The notes: a model not told the origin generated them from the sequence alone. DNA of 46,669 nt from Pseudomonadales bacterium (GCA_029210125.1 JARGPR010000017.1:1-46669); one strand, 5' to 3'; shown: positions 10,401-20,505, counted from the stretch's first letter. A program made the numbers and translations.

Positions 10401-10916
10401 TAGATGTTTAAGGGCTAGCTGAGTGTCATTGTCCGCCAGCTCTAGCAGGTTACGAACGGCTAGCTGGTAAAGCTCTATAGGTTCTTCGGTGATCTCGACT
10501 GAACTACCCATTCCCGAAGAGGCCGGCATCTGCCGAATGAGGAAATGATTAAAACTGTCGATCGTGCGAACCGCCAACCGGCCTGGGTTTAGCAGAAGGT
10601 TCCAGCTCTTCTCGGTGCTACGTTGATAGACCTGTTTTCCCAATCGGGCTTTTTCATTTTTGTGATCCTGGTCGTGGGTTTGTTCGGTAAAAGCCGGCTC
10701 AATTGAGGAAAGGATTCGCTCCTTCATCTCTGCAGCCGCTTTATTGGTGAAGGTGATGCAGAGGATCTCTTCGGGCTGCTCAACCACCGCAAGTAGTCGC
10801 AATATACGCATGGTGAGCAGTTCTGTTTTTCCTGAACCAGCAGGGGCCTGGACTATAAAGGAACGCTGAATATCCTGGGCTTCTGTTCGGGCAGTGTGGT
10901 CTGCGGGTTTACTCAT
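7437..10916 (-). CDS. addA: UvrD/AddA-like helicase-nuclease for double-strand break repair
   Basis: A superfamily 1 helicase fused to a RecB-type nuclease, 1159 residues, matching the AddA layout. Visible motifs in order: Walker A APAGSGKTELL (about residue 25), FTNKAAAEM (motif Ia), ILIDEFQDTSNLQ (Walker B), VGDPMQSIYKFRQAD (motif III), MTIHKAKGLEF and RVLYVATTRAK (motifs V/VI). A C-terminal PD-(D/E)XK nuclease shows YRVDRTFID followed by WIIDYKSS. Together with the AddB-like protein encoded 62 bases upstream in the same direction it should unwind and resect broken DNA ends and load RecA. The symbol is by analogy; gammaproteobacterial versions are divergent from Bacillus AddA. Confidence 0.88.
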   Translation of the reverse strand: MSKPADHTARTEAQDIQRSFIVQAPAGSGKTELLTMRILRLLAVVEQPEEILCITFTNKAAAEMKERILSSIEPAFTEQTHDQDHKNEKARLGKQVYQRSTEKSWNLLLNPGRLAVRTIDSFNHFLIRQMPASSGMGSSVEITEEPIELYQLAVRNLLELADNDTQLALKHLLQHLDNRYDRVEQRLIEMLAIRDQWLPMVLHEEPEQMLEHIEQNLQDLIESELKTVRKKLFSTVPNEFFKHAALAGKNLLEAGTESPIALLADLDSIPDHSINSLKIWKAISELVLTKQNGIRLKPNKNQGFPAGKANAAHKAGFIDCLQVIGSEEELVERLALLKTLPYPNYPESQKKLLSQLFVLLKTLYASLKIVFDEQQACDHGEISLAALQALGTDQQPTDLALSLDYRFQHILIDEFQDTSNLQIQLLEKLTQGWQVGDGRSLFLVGDPMQSIYKFRQADVGIYLSTQQNGIGNIQLKPLRLTANFRSQATLINWINSQFNLVFGNSNSWLHGEIAYSASTAARAALPASVAVESFLFVDPPDQTAQAQKIIELIDQSRQLEPDGEIAILVRARGHLLAIVEQLKQADIPFRAVEIDPLQYLPYIRDLQTLTRVLCHPADRIAWLALIRSPLCGLTLDSLLLIANSGSDQSQSQTTIWQQLQNPELIQRLPSDDQLRIEKLKIPLTRCFDQTGRKAFRILLEGCWLELGGMLLAEDPADRDNVDRFFVLIEKLTDSGQLPDIKKLESRVEKLYAQPQASDPNAIQIMTIHKAKGLEFSTVILPSLERKPANNESKLLNWHLYKNDQNHNELLLAPVQSATEDSEDSIQAYLKYIDQKRASNELKRVLYVATTRAKNRLFLLGTIKEKPVTKQADKHNEDEISLLDNYSAPVKNSLLAFLWPTILEQAQLIEPNESAEGSVDLPSNADINEEANTLLRLPLDWQSDVSFPASHSLQTDLNTLPEGSSNKLPSTEANSNSSAPNNIATAIGTLVHRALAQITQDGIKNWNQERFKKQLPVWRSQLRQLGVYDGLDKAATIIEKQVSHCCTGQHGVWLLDNGHIDSQTEYPITVQTSTGYKQYRVDRTFIDEQGTRWIIDYKSSQPSSDTDNNLESESLEQFLRRQANHYQKQMQAYYEGFQKLEDRAIKLALYYPAIDYLQVL

Positions 10917-10978
10917 CGATTTTTATTCAACTGAATTGGAGGTGTACGTGGGGTCGATTGATTCACGGTACGCATGGA

Positions 10979-13657
10979 TCAAGTTGCAATACGGCAAAGA
11001 GGTTTCAAATGGCAATAGCTGCAGGTGTTCTTGTTATCAAAGGGGTCAACCGCCGCATGGCCATCGATAAATTGCTGGCCGATGGCTGACAGGCTATTGC
11101 GCCAAAAATCCAGTTGTTGATTCCAGTTATCGGGGTGATCTGCGTCTTTAACTTTTTCCAGCGGAATCAATTCTGGAAACTGTTCGGAATCCTCGGTAAT
11201 GCCGAGCCATTTGGTCTCGTGGCTGAACACCTGAAGAAAGGTTAATGCTGAAAGATTGTCCTGTTGTTGCAGGGCGTAAAGCGGTAGCTGTGGGTCCTGG
11301 GGACGATCACCAAACCAGTTTTTGGGTGAGATCGCTTTGCCGGTTTTGTAATCGATACAAACTTTTGAACCATCCTCTAGTTCATCGATACGATCTATTT
11401 TGATGTGGATGTTTAGGTCACCCAGCTGCAGCGATTGTTTCTGTTCGAGACTAAATACCTCAAAGGGCAGACGCTGTTTCTCTGCTTCTAAGCAGAGTCG
11501 AATAGCTTGTTGCAGACGGGTTTGCTCGGTATCGAGGAATAGCAGTTGATCCAACTCCGGCCATTGCCGTCTGAAAGGCTGAAGGGACTGGGTGATCGCA
11601 TCCTCAATCATCAGTTTTATTTCTGGTTCGCTAAGCCGATGTAACTGCTCACTGCTTTGCAGCTTTCCCCAGATGATTTCAAGTGCCTGGTGCAACAATG
11701 TACCGCGGTTAATAGGTTGAAGGCCGGGGTCAGGCCAATCAAGAGGTCTGGCATCAAGCCGATGAATCGCGAAGGCACGAAAGGGACAACAAGATTGATC
11801 TTTCAAAATAGAACTTCCACCTCGTTGGATCGCCTGAGGATGAACCGCTGGAGCCTGAATGTCGGGTATTCCAATCAATGATATCGGTAACTTATCAAAC
11901 AACGTTAGAAAGAAAGGCTTAATTGAATGCACAACCTCAGCTGGTTCAACGGGCGTGATATGGCGAATCAACGGGCTGATATTGAGGGTGGATTCACCCT
12001 CTGATAGAGGATGGCTGAATACACTTTGTAGTGCGCTCTGTTGATAGCCCTGTGTAAGGTTTTGACAAAACTCCAGCTCGCGCTCAAAGCTCGAACGGGG
12101 CACATTGTGTTGCCGCTGGAGTGCTCTGGGCAGAAATGGATTGGGCGCTGCCTGGGTAGGCCAAGCTAAATCGTGTAAACCCATAACCCATAGGTAATCA
12201 AATTGTAGACCCGCCGCCTCAAGAACCCCTAAAACTTGAATGGATGGATCGGGGCCTGAGACCTGATACATATCCTGACGAAGTATCGATTTCAACTGTC
12301 CCAGGGCTGATGAATAGCTGGTTTTTTCTTGCACGAGATGCAATTGAGCCAGTTCATTCAGGCGGGTATGAAAACGTACGGCAGTCTGGTATTCACTACT
12401 GGTCAGTGTGCGCTCTCCGGGCCAGCCGTAAATTTCGAGCTGCTGTCTGAATTTTGTCGGCCATTCGAGGGTCGACTGCGGATGATTTGGAAAGTTATTT
12501 TGCTCAGAGAGTTGGCGGATAAATTCGCAAAAAGCCGGGGTTGGAGGCTGGTTCGCGCGTGATTCAATAAATGCGATTTGCGCCAATAGCGCTTTGCAGG
12601 AGTATTGGCGCAAACCAGCGGAGCGCAGTTTTTGGTCGAGTAATGCACGGTTGGATGACTCAGCCTGATGGCCGCGAAGGTAGGGCGAAAGTAAAAGGCG
12701 ACTGATCTGTTCCATGCTGAGCTGGCGTGGGTTGAGCTCGAGTAAAAACAGTGCTTCCGAAATGATGCTGATTTTGGTTAATGCCGTGCCTGCGGACAAG
12801 TTGTAGATTGGTGAGGGCTGATCGCTGTCGTTAAAAAAATATTCGGGTGAAAATTGCTCGGAAAAAATACGCTCAACGGTTTGTTTTTCTTTTGCCAAAT
12901 CCGGAATAACTATCCCAATTTTTGCTTCTGCGTGCTGCTCCAAAATTTGTTTAGACCATTGGGCTGCAGCTTTGATTTCCTCCTGATGTGTATCAAACCC
13001 AACACGACGACAGGAGCGGGAAGCGGTTTCTGGCTGGTAATGATGAATTGTTGATCCAGACTGTGCGAGACAGTCAAGCAATGCACTCAGGGCTGGGGTG
13101 ATCTCTTCAAAACAGTAGAGCAGTATTGAGCCTGGTGCTGGAAGGTTGCGTTGTTCAAAGAGAGACGTTAGTTCCGCCGCTATTTGGCTACCACATACCC
13201 AACTTTCATTCTCGCAACGTTGATAAAATTGCTCGGCAAAATGTTTGAAGGTCTGCTGGTCCGGTGCGTGAAAATAGGAGTCATCAATGGGCAACCGCCA
13301 TTGTTGGGTAAGATCCCAGGCTTTATTAAGGGGGCCTGCTAAAGAGCTATCAAGTCCGGAGTCACTGCTGACAATTTGTTCTTTCCATATTGCCTGTTGC
13401 TGAAATGGGCTCAGTAAGGTTTTATCAATCAGTCCATTATCTTGAGCGATTAAAAATTGTGACCTTAGCCATTCATCTGCGGGTTCTATTGTTGGGCTAC
13501 CCCAGGCAGCTATTTCCTGGTTGTGATAGTGGTTCTCGATTTGTCTATTTAGGGCCTGTGCCAAACGGTGGTTTGGGGTGAGGATGGTGGTGCCGGATTC
13601 GATGGCAGATAAGATATTATTGGCCAGGGCAGCGTGATGTGTGCGGGGATCAGACAA
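10979..13657 (-). CDS. addB: AddB-like PD-(D/E)XK nuclease, DNA repair partner of the helicase
   Basis: 892 residues. The N-terminal two thirds look like a degenerate helicase: TILTPNHRLAQALN stands where a Walker A would be, so no ATP motor is expected. The C-terminal third is a RecB-type nuclease (IKIDRIDELEDGSKVCIDYKTGK). A cysteine in CPFRAFAIHRLDAR and a C-terminal CSYCHLKPLC cluster fit the iron-sulfur staple around AddB nuclease domains. It belongs with the 'probable DNA repair protein' group that neighbours AddA-like helicases in gammaproteobacteria. It is upstream of and co-directional with the helicase gene, so the pair forms an operon. The protein is shorter than Bacillus AddB. Confidence 0.85.
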   Translation of the reverse strand: MSDPRTHHAALANNILSAIESGTTILTPNHRLAQALNRQIENHYHNQEIAAWGSPTIEPADEWLRSQFLIAQDNGLIDKTLLSPFQQQAIWKEQIVSSDSGLDSSLAGPLNKAWDLTQQWRLPIDDSYFHAPDQQTFKHFAEQFYQRCENESWVCGSQIAAELTSLFEQRNLPAPGSILLYCFEEITPALSALLDCLAQSGSTIHHYQPETASRSCRRVGFDTHQEEIKAAAQWSKQILEQHAEAKIGIVIPDLAKEKQTVERIFSEQFSPEYFFNDSDQPSPIYNLSAGTALTKISIISEALFLLELNPRQLSMEQISRLLLSPYLRGHQAESSNRALLDQKLRSAGLRQYSCKALLAQIAFIESRANQPPTPAFCEFIRQLSEQNNFPNHPQSTLEWPTKFRQQLEIYGWPGERTLTSSEYQTAVRFHTRLNELAQLHLVQEKTSYSSALGQLKSILRQDMYQVSGPDPSIQVLGVLEAAGLQFDYLWVMGLHDLAWPTQAAPNPFLPRALQRQHNVPRSSFERELEFCQNLTQGYQQSALQSVFSHPLSEGESTLNISPLIRHITPVEPAEVVHSIKPFFLTLFDKLPISLIGIPDIQAPAVHPQAIQRGGSSILKDQSCCPFRAFAIHRLDARPLDWPDPGLQPINRGTLLHQALEIIWGKLQSSEQLHRLSEPEIKLMIEDAITQSLQPFRRQWPELDQLLFLDTEQTRLQQAIRLCLEAEKQRLPFEVFSLEQKQSLQLGDLNIHIKIDRIDELEDGSKVCIDYKTGKAISPKNWFGDRPQDPQLPLYALQQQDNLSALTFLQVFSHETKWLGITEDSEQFPELIPLEKVKDADHPDNWNQQLDFWRNSLSAIGQQFIDGHAAVDPFDNKNTCSYCHLKPLCRIAT

Positions 13658-13733
13658 GAGTGATGGTTCTCAAGTAATGTGTTGCGGTCTGTTTTGATAG
13701 CTTAAAAGTACGCCAGGGTGTCGCTGATATAAA

Positions 13734-13756
13734 CAAAAAAACACCTCAATTAGGTG
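13734..13756 (-). terminator. Weak leftward terminator-like hairpin upstream of addB
   Basis: Read leftward, CACCT-aattg-AGGTG is followed by seven T residues. The stem is only 5 bp. It lies about 80 bases upstream of addB with no leftward gene behind it, so if functional it would act as an attenuator in the addB leader and not as the end of a gene. Confidence 0.3.
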
Positions 13757-13822
13757 ATTATCAAGGCTTCCTATATGCTTGTTTTATTTTAAATAATCGC
13801 TAGCTAAGGGTCGAATAGTAAC

Positions 13823-14722
13823 ATGCCTGCAGAATATGGAAACCGACTGGTACTGGGTATCTCATCCCGCGCTTTATTTGATCTGAGCGATAGCCATCGG
13901 GTGTTTCAGGAGCAAGGGCTGGCAGCCTATTCTGAATACCAAATTGAAAATGAAGAGCGGATATTAAAACCCGGCAGTTCCTTTGAGTTGGTGAAAAAAT
14001 TACTTTCAATTAATGAGTTGGTTGAGGGTGGTAATGCTGTTGAGGTGATTTTGCTATCGCGCAATAGCGCAGATACCGGGTTGCGGGTTTTTAACTCGAT
14101 TCAACACTACGACCTTGATATAACCCGGGCAGCTTTTGGCGGCGGTGAAAGCCCCTATAGGTACATGTCGCCGTTTGGTTGTCATCTGTTTCTGTCGACC
14201 GATGCCGAAGATGTGCAGCGGGTACTAGAGAGCGGATTCGCTGCGGCGACCATTTTGCCCTCGGGTGGCGGGGCTGGAGCTGGGTCACAGTTGCGATTTG
14301 CTTTTGATGGCGATGCGGTACTATTTTCAGATGAAGCTGAAAAGATTTACCAGGCTGAAGGACTGGAAGCCTTTGCCGAAACTGAAAAACAAGCTGCTCG
14401 ACAGCCATTAACCGGTGGCCCGTTTAAACCGTTTCTGGCGGCATTGCACAAGCTGCAATCGGAGTTTTTAGGGGAACAATGCCCAATTCGTACCGCGTTG
14501 GTAACTGCGCGCTCAGCGCCAGCCCACGAGCGGGTTGTACGCACCCTTAGGGCTTGGGGAATCCGTATCGATGAATCATTGTTTTTAGGAGGGTTGAGTA
14601 AAGGCGAGTTTTTAAAAGCTTACGGTGCCGATGTGTTTTTTGACGACCAGCAGGGTCATTGTGAATCTGCAAGTGAGCATGTACAAACGGGGCACGTGCC
14701 CCATGGTATTGCGAATCAATAA
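13823..14722 (+). CDS. 5'-nucleotidase (cytosolic NT5-like family)
   Basis: A 299-residue protein of the bacterial 5'-nucleotidase family related to cytosolic 5'-nucleotidase 1, predicted to dephosphorylate nucleoside monophosphates in the cytoplasm. Supporting regions are LVLGISSRALFDL near the N-terminus (the family version of the HAD nucleophile loop), EVILLSRNSADTGLRVFNSI, LRFAFDGDAVLFSDEAE, and ESLFLGGLSKGEFLKAYGAD followed by VFFDDQQGH (the acidic metal-binding end). The size fits the family. It is transcribed alone, divergent from addB and convergent with the TauE gene. The precise nucleotide preference cannot be told. Confidence 0.9.
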   Translation: MPAEYGNRLVLGISSRALFDLSDSHRVFQEQGLAAYSEYQIENEERILKPGSSFELVKKLLSINELVEGGNAVEVILLSRNSADTGLRVFNSIQHYDLDITRAAFGGGESPYRYMSPFGCHLFLSTDAEDVQRVLESGFAAATILPSGGGAGAGSQLRFAFDGDAVLFSDEAEKIYQAEGLEAFAETEKQAARQPLTGGPFKPFLAALHKLQSEFLGEQCPIRTALVTARSAPAHERVVRTLRAWGIRIDESLFLGGLSKGEFLKAYGADVFFDDQQGHCESASEHVQTGHVPHGIANQ

Positions 14723-14727
14723 TAGTC

Positions 14728-15510
14728 TTAGAAAAATGAAAACCGAATGCCGAGCCCGAGCAGCATAATCGCCAGTATTGGTTGCATGATTTTTTCAGGT
14801 AATTTGGAACCGAGGTGAGCACCCACATAAATCGCAGGAAGTGATCCTACCAACAAGCTACTCAGCAGTACTAAATCAACGTTTCCGAGGAACAGGTGGC
14901 CAAGCCCGGCTACGAGGGTGAGCGGGACGGCATGGGCCAGGTCAGTACCGACAACCTCGATCGAGCGAAGATAGGGGTATAGAATCAGCAAGATAGCTGT
15001 GCCGATAGCGCCAGCGCCAACCGATGAAAGTGTTACCAGTACCCCCAGTACGATACCCATCACAAAGGTAACCGATGAAGGATGATTTTCGAGAAAAATC
15101 CCAACAGGGCCCTTCGATTTATCCTGTTTGGATCGAATATATTTATTGGACAGCAACACTAGTGAAGTGAGAATCAGCATGATACCGAGACTGTTAGTTA
15201 GCAAATGCTCATAGCTGCTGGGGTCGGGGAAATAAGCCTTGAGTACAACGATGGTGAAGATGGCGGCGGGAAGACTGCCGGCGGCCAACACCCCGGAGAT
15301 TTTCCAGTTGATGTGCTTCTTTTTAGCATGCACTGCCACGCCGCCCGCTTTGGTGCAGGCTGCATATAGGAGATCTGTACCAATCGCTGTGTGGTAGGGG
15401 AAACCAAAAAGGATAAGTAGTGGCGTCATCAGTGAACCGCCACCGACGCCAGTAAGCCCGACAATGAAGCCAACAGCGGCTCCAGCAAAGATGTAAGTAA
15501 TTAAACCCAA
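14728..15510 (-). CDS. TauE/SafE-family sulfite/anion exporter
   Basis: An inner-membrane protein of the TauE/SafE family (about 260 residues, 7-8 membrane segments). The first segment contains the family's glycine-rich motif GFIVGLTGVGGGSLMTP; the repeat in the second half is VLVTLSSVGAGAIGTAILL. Family members export sulfite, sulfoacetate or other small anions. The neighbourhood is suggestive: cysB and the cysH reductase lie next to it, so sulfite export or sulfur-anion handling is a reasonable inference. The frame stays open to a TTG at 15612, but the extra 34 residues look non-coding, so I prefer a TTG at 15510, giving LGLITYIFAG as the N-terminus. The start is uncertain. Confidence 0.82.
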   Translation of the reverse strand: MGLITYIFAGAAVGFIVGLTGVGGGSLMTPLLILFGFPYHTAIGTDLLYAACTKAGGVAVHAKKKHINWKISGVLAAGSLPAAIFTIVVLKAYFPDPSSYEHLLTNSLGIMLILTSLVLLSNKYIRSKQDKSKGPVGIFLENHPSSVTFVMGIVLGVLVTLSSVGAGAIGTAILLILYPYLRSIEVVGTDLAHAVPLTLVAGLGHLFLGNVDLVLLSSLLVGSLPAIYVGAHLGSKLPEKIMQPILAIMLLGLGIRFSFF

Positions 15511-15825
15511 GTAGTTAAGCTCGTAGTAAAAACAAAAAAATTTGGACCCTAGAAAGTTTTGGTCCAGAATAAATTTGGTATTAAGCGGTAGGTGGTATAG
15601 TCTAAATGGCAATATATAGGCTTATGTTTATTCAATAAAGGAATATTTTTTTATATTTTAATTCCTTCATGGTATTACCGTTGGTGTTTAGCTCGGCCTG
15701 TTTTAAATGTGCCGCCAGGCTATCAACACTTTTCCGTATGTTTATAAAGACTTTTCAGATACCCATTGTTGATGTGCTGCGCCGCAAGTGCGCTCATCAA
15801 AAAAATAATAAGGGAGGGGCGATGA

Positions 15826-16800
<975 letters not shown>

Positions 16801-16824
16801 TTTGCGCAATTTTGATTTGATAGA

Positions 16825-16851
16825 TGGGCCGGTTCGTTTAGGGTTGGCCCA
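16825..16851. terminator. Hairpin between convergent cysB and cysH
   Basis: TGGGCC at 16825-16830 pairs with GGCCCA at 16846-16851 between two convergent stop codons. There is no clear T-run on either side, so it is only a candidate bidirectional terminator. Confidence 0.3.
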
Positions 16852-16871
16852 CCTGGTCTCTGTTTGCCAGC

Positions 16872-17603
16872 CTACTCGGCAGGTAAATTAACCGCATGTA
16901 AGCCACACTCTTTCTGAGTGGATTCTTCCCACCACCAGCGGCCTTCTCGCTCGTGCTGATTTGGCCGAACCGGCCTGGTGCAGGGTTCGCAGCCAATACT
17001 GATAAAACCTTTTTCGTGTAGTGCGTTATAAGGCACGTCGAACATCTGAATGTATTCCCAAACCTGCTGGGAACTCCAGTTTGCTAGTGGGTTAAACTTG
17101 ATCAGTTGATGACCTTCAGTAGAAAACGCATCATCCGCCTGAATAATCGGAATACCACTTCTCGTGCCGGGGCTTTGGTCTTTACGTTGACCTGTTATCC
17201 ATGCATCCAGGGTTCCGAGCTTTTTGCGTAGTGGCTCGGTCTTACGAATCGAGCAGCATGGTTTGTGGTCATCTTTATAGAAACTGAATAGGCCATTTTT
17301 TTGTACGAATGCCTGAAGTGTTTGCGCGTCAGGGTAGAGTACTTCGATATCGGTTTTGTAATGCTCCCGAACCTTCTCTATAAACTGGTAGGTTTCCGGA
17401 TGTAACCTGCCGGTATCAAGTGAAAATATTTTAACGTTCGGATTTAGTTTTATGGCCATGTCTATCAGTACAACATCTTCAGCGCCGCTAAAGGATATTG
17501 CAATAGAATCAAATAGTTCGAATGATTTCTTGATTATTTTTTTTGGCACTTCGGCTGCAAGTTGTTCGTTTAAAATTTGCAGTTCAGCTTCGGTGTAGGC
17601 CAT
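16872..17603 (-). CDS. cysH: Assimilatory adenylyl-sulfate reductase (iron-sulfur CysH type)
   Basis: A thiol-dependent sulfonucleotide reductase, 243 residues, that reduces activated sulfate to sulfite in cysteine synthesis. The P-loop-like [14 protein letters not shown] and the catalytic C-terminal KECGLH motif are present. CCSIRK and CEPCTR supply the CC...CxxC cysteines that bind a [4Fe-4S] cluster, which marks enzymes using adenosine 5'-phosphosulfate (APS), as in Pseudomonas, and not the cluster-free PAPS reductase of E. coli. It is transcribed alone toward cysB. The 147-base AT-rich region upstream (17604-17750) would be expected to hold a CysB site, but I cannot point to one. Confidence 0.94.
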   Translation of the reverse strand: MAYTEAELQILNEQLAAEVPKKIIKKSFELFDSIAISFSGAEDVVLIDMAIKLNPNVKIFSLDTGRLHPETYQFIEKVREHYKTDIEVLYPDAQTLQAFVQKNGLFSFYKDDHKPCCSIRKTEPLRKKLGTLDAWITGQRKDQSPGTRSGIPIIQADDAFSTEGHQLIKFNPLANWSSQQVWEYIQMFDVPYNALHEKGFISIGCEPCTRPVRPNQHEREGRWWWEESTQKECGLHAVNLPAE

Positions 17604-17750
17604 GGTTTATCCAGTTAATATATTGATCAGCGGTTATTTTATCATAGCGTTGGGTAATAGAAGATAGTCTCAATATATCGATAATGAATTAATAAAATCG
17701 ATTTTGTGCTAATTGATTATTCTGTTGGCTGCTGCTGATAGCTGTAATAT

Positions 17751-19154
17751 TTAACGCACTGTTGTTTTCATATTGAGGCTGTTGTTGGGTGCGCGGCTCG
17801 TTTTGTTTAGCCGTAAAAGCAGCATCAACGCCGCAACCGAGAGCCCAATGACCAGACCGATCCATAATCCAGCGGGGCCACGTTTTGGCCCGAGATAATC
17901 GGTCAGCCCCAGGATATAGCCGATCGGAAACCCCACTCCGAGGTATGAAAAAAGAGTGATATACATTGGGATCTTGGTATCTTTATAGGCATGCAGAGCC
18001 CCAATCGAGCTTACCTGAATGGCATCGGCAATTTGGAATATTGCCGCAAAAACAAGCAGTTGCGCGGCCAGCACCATGACAGCCTGCTCGCTACTGTAAA
18101 GTAGCACGATCTGGTCGCGAAACAGGAAGGTTAAACTGCCGTGAATGCAGGCAATACATACCGCTAGCCCGAGCCCACAGTAACTGGCAAAACGCGCTTG
18201 GGGTAAGTCACCCTTGCCAATAAGGTGACCGCTATGTACAGATATTGCCATAGAAATACTGAGGGGCACCATAAATAGAAGCCCAGAAAAATTGAGAGCA
18301 ATACTGTGCCCTGCTACCGCGACGTGGCCAAGGTGGCCAATAAAAAGAGCTAAAAAGGCAAAGATACTCGCTTCTGAAAAACGGCTTACACCCATTGGAA
18401 AGCCTAATTTGAACAGGTTCCAAATGGTGGTGAGGTTTACTGCAGATAAACAGTTGCGTGGCTTCAATTGCGCCAACAAGCCATTTGCAGCTACTGCAAA
18501 AAGGATGAATGCCAGGCTCAACCATTGCACCACTGCACTTGCATAACCACACCCGGGCCCTCCAAGGGCTGGAAACCCCAGTTTCCCGTAAATCAGCACA
18601 TAGTTTAGCGGGATGTTAATCAGCAAACCTGCAAGCCCTATGATCATTGCGGGGCGGGTTTTACCCATTCCTTCGATATAGTAGCGCAACACAAAAAATA
18701 ACCCCGCCGCTGGCATTCCCCAGGATAAACCATGGAGGTACTGATCTGTGAGAGTCACCAGCTGCTCTGATAGCGACATCGCCTCCAGGAGTGGCTCGGT
18801 ATTACGTAGCAGGAAAAACAGCGGCAGACAGGTGATTAACGCCAATACGATGCCGCTGGAGATGACGGAAGGAATTTCCTGCTCGCGGCCTGCTCCCCAA
18901 AGTTGGGCTACATTTGGGATCACCGCATACAACATGCCGATCAGAAATAGAAACACTGGTATCCATAGTCCTGAACCAATACCGACGGCGGCAAGATGCT
19001 CTGCTCCCGCATGGCCGGACATAACGGTATCCACAACACCTAAGCCAACACCTGAGAGCTGGGTTATCAAAATAGGCCAGCCCAGTTGAAATAGAGTTCG
19101 CATTTCCTGCTTGATTTGTGGCCAGCGAGAAGCGGCAGGATGTGGTGGTTGCAT
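17751..19154 (-). CDS. MATE-family (NorM-like) multidrug efflux transporter
   Basis: An inner-membrane cation-coupled exporter with about 467 residues and 12 predicted membrane segments in two related halves. The family start LFQLGWPILITQLSGVGLGV and VDTVMSGHAG (the NorM-type VDT..G motif) are clear, as is FGFPMGVS-like sequence at the start of the second half (KLGFPMGVSRFSEASIF). MATE pumps of this type remove cationic drugs and dyes using sodium or protons. The frame is open to 19340, but the added 62 residues are Cys/Pro/Thr-rich and unlike the family, so I start at ATG 19154. It follows rsmJ by about 200 bases in the same direction. Confidence 0.92.
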   Translation of the reverse strand: MQPPHPAASRWPQIKQEMRTLFQLGWPILITQLSGVGLGVVDTVMSGHAGAEHLAAVGIGSGLWIPVFLFLIGMLYAVIPNVAQLWGAGREQEIPSVISSGIVLALITCLPLFFLLRNTEPLLEAMSLSEQLVTLTDQYLHGLSWGMPAAGLFFVLRYYIEGMGKTRPAMIIGLAGLLINIPLNYVLIYGKLGFPALGGPGCGYASAVVQWLSLAFILFAVAANGLLAQLKPRNCLSAVNLTTIWNLFKLGFPMGVSRFSEASIFAFLALFIGHLGHVAVAGHSIALNFSGLLFMVPLSISMAISVHSGHLIGKGDLPQARFASYCGLGLAVCIACIHGSLTFLFRDQIVLLYSSEQAVMVLAAQLLVFAAIFQIADAIQVSSIGALHAYKDTKIPMYITLFSYLGVGFPIGYILGLTDYLGPKRGPAGLWIGLVIGLSVAALMLLLRLNKTSRAPNNSLNMKTTVR

Positions 19155-19353
19155 AGTGTGCCAGCGATAAAATATGGAGGTTCTCGGCAAGCGCTTTTTG
19201 CTGCTTGTCGGCTGGGCTATTCTACACGTAACGGGTTTATATGCAGGGCAAAGATTGTTGGGTTTTGCGGTTGTTTTGGGGGCAGGGTTGGTGGTGCAAC
19301 CGTGACTGATTACGCATTGATTGCAGTTGAGGAGAATCAATGTGATTTTGATT

Positions 19354-20157
19354 TTAAGCTGTTTTATTTTCTCCGGTTAGATAAATATCATATCTGCTGG
19401 CCTTACCGACGATTCTATAGCTCGGTTGTTGGTTGTTTAGATCTTCAGCCTGTTTGGGACGTTTGACGACTACTCGCTGTTTGGCAACGGCAAGGGCTAG
19501 TTCTAGTGGGTAAGGGGTCTGATCATCACTTCCCAGTAACTGGTGCAGTATCTGCATCTCCTTTTTTACCTGAGCTTTCTTTTTACGCTCAGGGAACATT
19601 GGGTCCAGGTAGATTGCGTCGGGAGCAGGGTATTTGTTTGTGGTCACGTCGATCAAATAAGCATGGGCATCCATTGTGTGAAGCTGCATTCGAGCGATAA
19701 TACTCGCAATTTGGTGATCGTAGGATGCTCGTTCAATCGCATCTTCTAGCATTGCCGCCAGCACTGGTGAGCGTTCTAGCAGGGTGACCTGACAACCTAG
19801 CGATGCGAGCGTAAAACTATCCCGCGCGAATCCAGCGGTGGCATCCAGTACCCTAGGCAAGTAGTTTTGTTTGATGCCAACCGCCTTGGCTAACCCTTGC
19901 TCTTTTCCGCCGGTCTGTTGCCTTCGTAGGTACAATCCATCGGTAAAATCAATATGGAAGCGAAGGGGCTGCCGATTGGTTGTGGCTACAATATGCAGGC
20001 CATCGGTTTGGTAAATCAGGTAAATCGCACCTTGCTCAAAATGGGCTTCGGATTCCAATAGTGGCAAATCCAGCTTGGTCGCTAGCTGTTGGGCAAGGGG
20101 TTGTAGGTGGGCAGCTTTGGCGAGTATACCTGAGCAAAATTTTGGTTTGGTTTTCAA
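19354..20157 (-). CDS. rsmJ: 16S rRNA (guanine-1516 N2) methyltransferase RsmJ
   Basis: A 267-residue SAM-dependent methyltransferase of the RsmJ (YhiQ) family, which methylates G1516 of 16S rRNA. The SAM-binding motif VLDATAGFARDSFTLASLG, the acidic post-I loop VTLLERSPVLAAML and the catalytic-loop YLDPMFPERKKKAQVKKEMQ are all characteristic of this family. The protein extends through KQRVVVKRPKQAEDL to a short C-terminal strand. It is followed in the same direction by the MATE gene. The small unknown gene lies upstream. Confidence 0.93.
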   Translation of the reverse strand: MKTKPKFCSGILAKAAHLQPLAQQLATKLDLPLLESEAHFEQGAIYLIYQTDGLHIVATTNRQPLRFHIDFTDGLYLRRQQTGGKEQGLAKAVGIKQNYLPRVLDATAGFARDSFTLASLGCQVTLLERSPVLAAMLEDAIERASYDHQIASIIARMQLHTMDAHAYLIDVTTNKYPAPDAIYLDPMFPERKKKAQVKKEMQILHQLLGSDDQTPYPLELALAVAKQRVVVKRPKQAEDLNNQQPSYRIVGKASRYDIYLTGENKTA

Positions 20158-20193
20158 AGAGGGGATACTAAAGAGGGCGTTAACAAAAGGGGA

Positions 20194-20505
20194 TTATACG
20201 TACAGGTCAATACCAGCCAGTTGTTCCAGGCCGTTTTCATGTGGGTGAGCGATCGAATTGTCTTGATAGGAGCGAATAGCATTTTGCGATTTTGCCGGAA
20301 GATCATCGAGATTTTGCGAGTAATTCTGAGAGCGAGATACGAACTCCGCCCTGGCGGCTGCTTCAGGTCTGCCGCGGAAATGGATCTTTTCGTTCGCGCT
20401 GGCTGCGTGGGTATCGTCCGGTTGCGGATGGCGTGCAGGACTCCTCTGAAGATCAGGGGAGATCAGAGTGGTTTTAGCCGGAAACGGGTTAGAACCTATA
20501 CGCAT
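20194..20505 (-). CDS. Small hypothetical protein (103 aa)
   Basis: A hydrophilic 103-residue protein with no signal peptide or membrane segment. The middle is rich in Arg, Ala, Gln and Asn (EAAARAEFVSRSQNYSQNLD), and the C-terminus is hydrophobic (LEQLAGIDLYV). I do not recognise the family with confidence; proteins ending in a similar GIDxYV tail occur in related gammaproteobacteria, as far as I can recall. It is 36 bases upstream of rsmJ in the same direction. No good Shine-Dalgarno is visible. A frame on the opposite strand (20221-20508) overlaps it but reads less like protein. Confidence 0.5.
   Translation of the reverse strand: MRIGSNPFPAKTTLISPDLQRSPARHPQPDDTHAASANEKIHFRGRPEAAARAEFVSRSQNYSQNLDDLPAKSQNAIRSYQDNSIAHPHENGLEQLAGIDLYV

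Noticed and set aside
19155..19340. Upstream extension of the MATE transporter frame
   Set aside because: The added residues are unlike the family N-terminus, and the usual start is at 19154.
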